The notes under the pieces: model-generated
Told to the model about the DNA's origin: nothing
Database searches by the model: none
The model's input: the letters and a program-made list of their open reading frames with translations, nothing else
NCBI GenBank assembly: GCA_964631745.1
Contig: CAZVWV010000025.1
Coordinates: forward strand, 1 to 32,959
Direction of reading: 5' to 3'
Origin: CAZVWV01 sp964631745
GTDB lineage: Bacteria; Bdellovibrionota_C; UBA2361; JBGSMV01
DNA length: 32,959 nt
In this document: piece after piece, positions 31,672 to 32,959 of the stretch
How positions within the stretch are numbered: the stretch's first letter is position 1
Layout: each line of letters opens with the position of its first letter
Made by a program: the position numbers and the translations under genes

Positions 31672-32796
31672 ATGAGAAAAGTTCTACCAATAATCATCGT
31701 TTTTCTAGTTATAGTCGTGGGCGTATATATATTCGCGGCCAGCAAATCATCGAGTGCTCCCGGCGCTGCTTCGGATGCGAAATCGACTACTTCGGCAGAC
31801 GCCTCGATGGATTCAAATGGGGATTCAAATGGGGATTCCAACAGGGACTCGAATAGCCCCGCCGATTTGAACATGCCCGGGGGCATGTCAACCGCTGAGG
31901 ATGAAGGCGATGATACGGAAGGCATGGCTGAGGAAGACGATCGTCCCGCTGCTGAGGTTTATAAGAGCGCGGACGAGGCTCTTCAAGCTGTGAAGAAGGG
32001 CGCGGTTGATTACGACGATCTAATCCTCGAGCAGTTCACTAAGCCGGGTGAGAACTGTAGCTGGTGCGGCGAGTTCTATAAGAGCTTGCGTGATATGGTT
32101 GTCTCGCCAAATTCAAGCGAAGACGAAAAGAGTTACTACTCGGAGTTGCTTGCAATTAGCGGTAAGGTCGAAAATGTCAGCTCTCTAGTGGATGCCATAA
32201 AGAGCGCGGGTGATAATGAGAAGGGTGATATTTATGCAGAGGCTCTTGAGCTCTCGCTAGGGGGCGATGATGTCGTCAAATATCTGGGAGAACAGCTTGA
32301 TACAGATAATAATCTCCTGAAGGAATCCTCTGTGGCCGCACTTACCAATCAAGGCGGGCAGTCGGCTGCTGAAATTCTTTACAAACAGACCGTTAAGAAC
32401 GGAGATCCTGACGGTTACTACCATCTCGGCATCGGCCTGGGTGAATATGTGCCGGACGAAGCCACATTGCCATACGTGCAGGAACTCGCCCAAAAGCGCG
32501 ATCAATATTCGCACTTAGCAGTCAAAGCCATGTTGAACTCCGGAATAGATGGACTGAAAGCTGTCTTTGATTTATTGGGCAACTCGACCGATCCTGAAAA
32601 CGACAAAACCTTGCTAAAAGACGCAGTCGACCATGTCAGCGTTGATGATGATTCCGAGCCATTTTTGAAAGAGATGGCGCAAAACGGAAAGACAGAGTCC
32701 GTTAGGCGCTTCGCACAGGAGGCTTTGGATTCCGTAAACAAGACCGACGAAGAGCCTCAAGCGGCTGTGAGCGAGGGCTTGGCTTCGCCGCAGTGA
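31672..32796 (+). CDS. Membrane-anchored protein with low-complexity linker and HEAT-like repeats
   Basis: The 374-residue product starts with a membrane segment (about 5-22, LPIIIVFLVIVVGVYIFAA). A Ser/Asp/Asn-rich linker follows (about 25-95) containing four DSN(G/R/S) units encoded by a 12-bp DNA repeat. From about 100 on, helices repeat with HEAT/ARM-like spacing. ENCSWCGEF has a CxxC pair (at about 127-130) of possible redox or metal role. The soluble part probably lies in the periplasm. The function is unknown. The acidic C-terminal tail (TDEEPQAAVSEGLASPQ) is disordered. Confidence 0.72.
   Translation: MRKVLPIIIVFLVIVVGVYIFAASKSSSAPGAASDAKSTTSADASMDSNGDSNGDSNRDSNSPADLNMPGGMSTAEDEGDDTEGMAEEDDRPAAEVYKSADEALQAVKKGAVDYDDLILEQFTKPGENCSWCGEFYKSLRDMVVSPNSSEDEKSYYSELLAISGKVENVSSLVDAIKSAGDNEKGDIYAEALELSLGGDDVVKYLGEQLDTDNNLLKESSVAALTNQGGQSAAEILYKQTVKNGDPDGYYHLGIGLGEYVPDEATLPYVQELAQKRDQYSHLAVKAMLNSGIDGLKAVFDLLGNSTDPENDKTLLKDAVDHVSVDDDSEPFLKEMAQNGKTESVRRFAQEALDSVNKTDEEPQAAVSEGLASPQ
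31810..31857 (+). repeat. 12-bp coding tandem repeat, four units
   Basis: GATTCAAATGGG is present twice exactly (31810-31821, 31822-31833), followed by diverged units GATTCCAACAGG (31834) and GACTCGAATAGC (31846). They encode DSNG, DSNG, DSNR, DSNS in the linker. Such repeats change copy number easily and alter linker length. Confidence 0.85.
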
Positions 32797-32959
32797 GGCC
32801 TGACTTTTACCCACATCTTTTTTAGGCCGCGGTTTTGTTGGGGATGCTTTCACCTCGCTGCCTCATCACGTAATTGCTCATAAACCCCGGGCGAAGCAGG
32901 GATGTTAAGTAGCGCCGACGAGTCGTCGGCCGGTGGTTATAGTGGCATTATCGTTTAGG
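32797..32959. other. 3' end of window, no gene recognised
   Basis: After the stop at 32796 lies a weak GGCCT/AGGCC inverted repeat (about 32797-32826) with T-runs in its loop. Near the end a perfect 8-1-8 palindrome GCCGACGA-G-TCGTCGGC occupies 32914-32930; it may be a terminator stem or a repeat element continuing past the window. Nothing else is seen. Confidence 0.4.

Overview
The window comes from a Gram-negative-type (diderm) bacterium of middling GC content, most likely an uncultivated lineage assembled from metagenomic data. It contains lipoproteins with lipoboxes, an alpha-2-macroglobulin/PbpC periplasmic pair and an outer-membrane-barrel-like protein, plus a run of ten N at 5082-5091 that looks like a scaffold join. 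I cannot place it to phylum. A recurring trait is a -10-like hexamer lying only 6-12 bases before the ATG with no Shine-Dalgarno between, so several genes look leaderless.

Layout: 1-13.2 kb is mostly housekeeping and envelope: two small lipoproteins, an acetyl-CoA hydrolase/transferase-family CoA-transferase, a convergent EF-G-like GTPase, and the alpha-2-macroglobulin-pbpC operon. 13.2-14.9 kb is a graveyard: a truncated AAA ATPase with an in-frame stop, an imperfect inverted repeat, three 33-bp tandem repeats, a frameshifted higA, and the C-terminal scrap of a periplasmic binding protein around one intact flavodoxin-like reductase. 14.9-20.6 kb is rich in toxin-antitoxin genes: an HTH-MNT/HEPN pair (type VII), a HigBA pair and a RelB/RelE-type pair, interspersed with small membrane and hypothetical genes. 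20.7-23.0 kb is a flavinylation operon on the minus strand: DUF6662-like barrel, FMN-binding-domain protein, ApbE.

23.36-25.98 kb is the most notable locus, a diversity-generating retroelement (DGR). It has a 112-nt template repeat (24369-24480) and a 109-nt variable repeat (24916-25024) inside the 3' end of a 299-residue target gene. All 16 substitutions between them fall on template adenines of the coding strand, and the variable repeat also lacks one Asn codon. An avd gene and a reverse transcriptase gene lie beside the template. The reverse transcriptase has lost its middle, including the first catalytic Asp motif, and changes frame at the join. The avd gene points the opposite way to everything else. 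A 59-codon gene overlaps the start of the target gene. The element looks like one that has diversified its target but may now be dead or dependent on a reverse transcriptase elsewhere.

26.3-32.8 kb returns to core functions: full-length cobalamin-dependent methionine synthase (metH), a small hypothetical gene sitting between two 101-bp copies of the 3' end of a response-regulator gene, the HPt-response regulator pair itself, and a membrane-anchored helical-repeat protein. No rRNA, tRNA, CRISPR array or complete insertion sequence was recognised.
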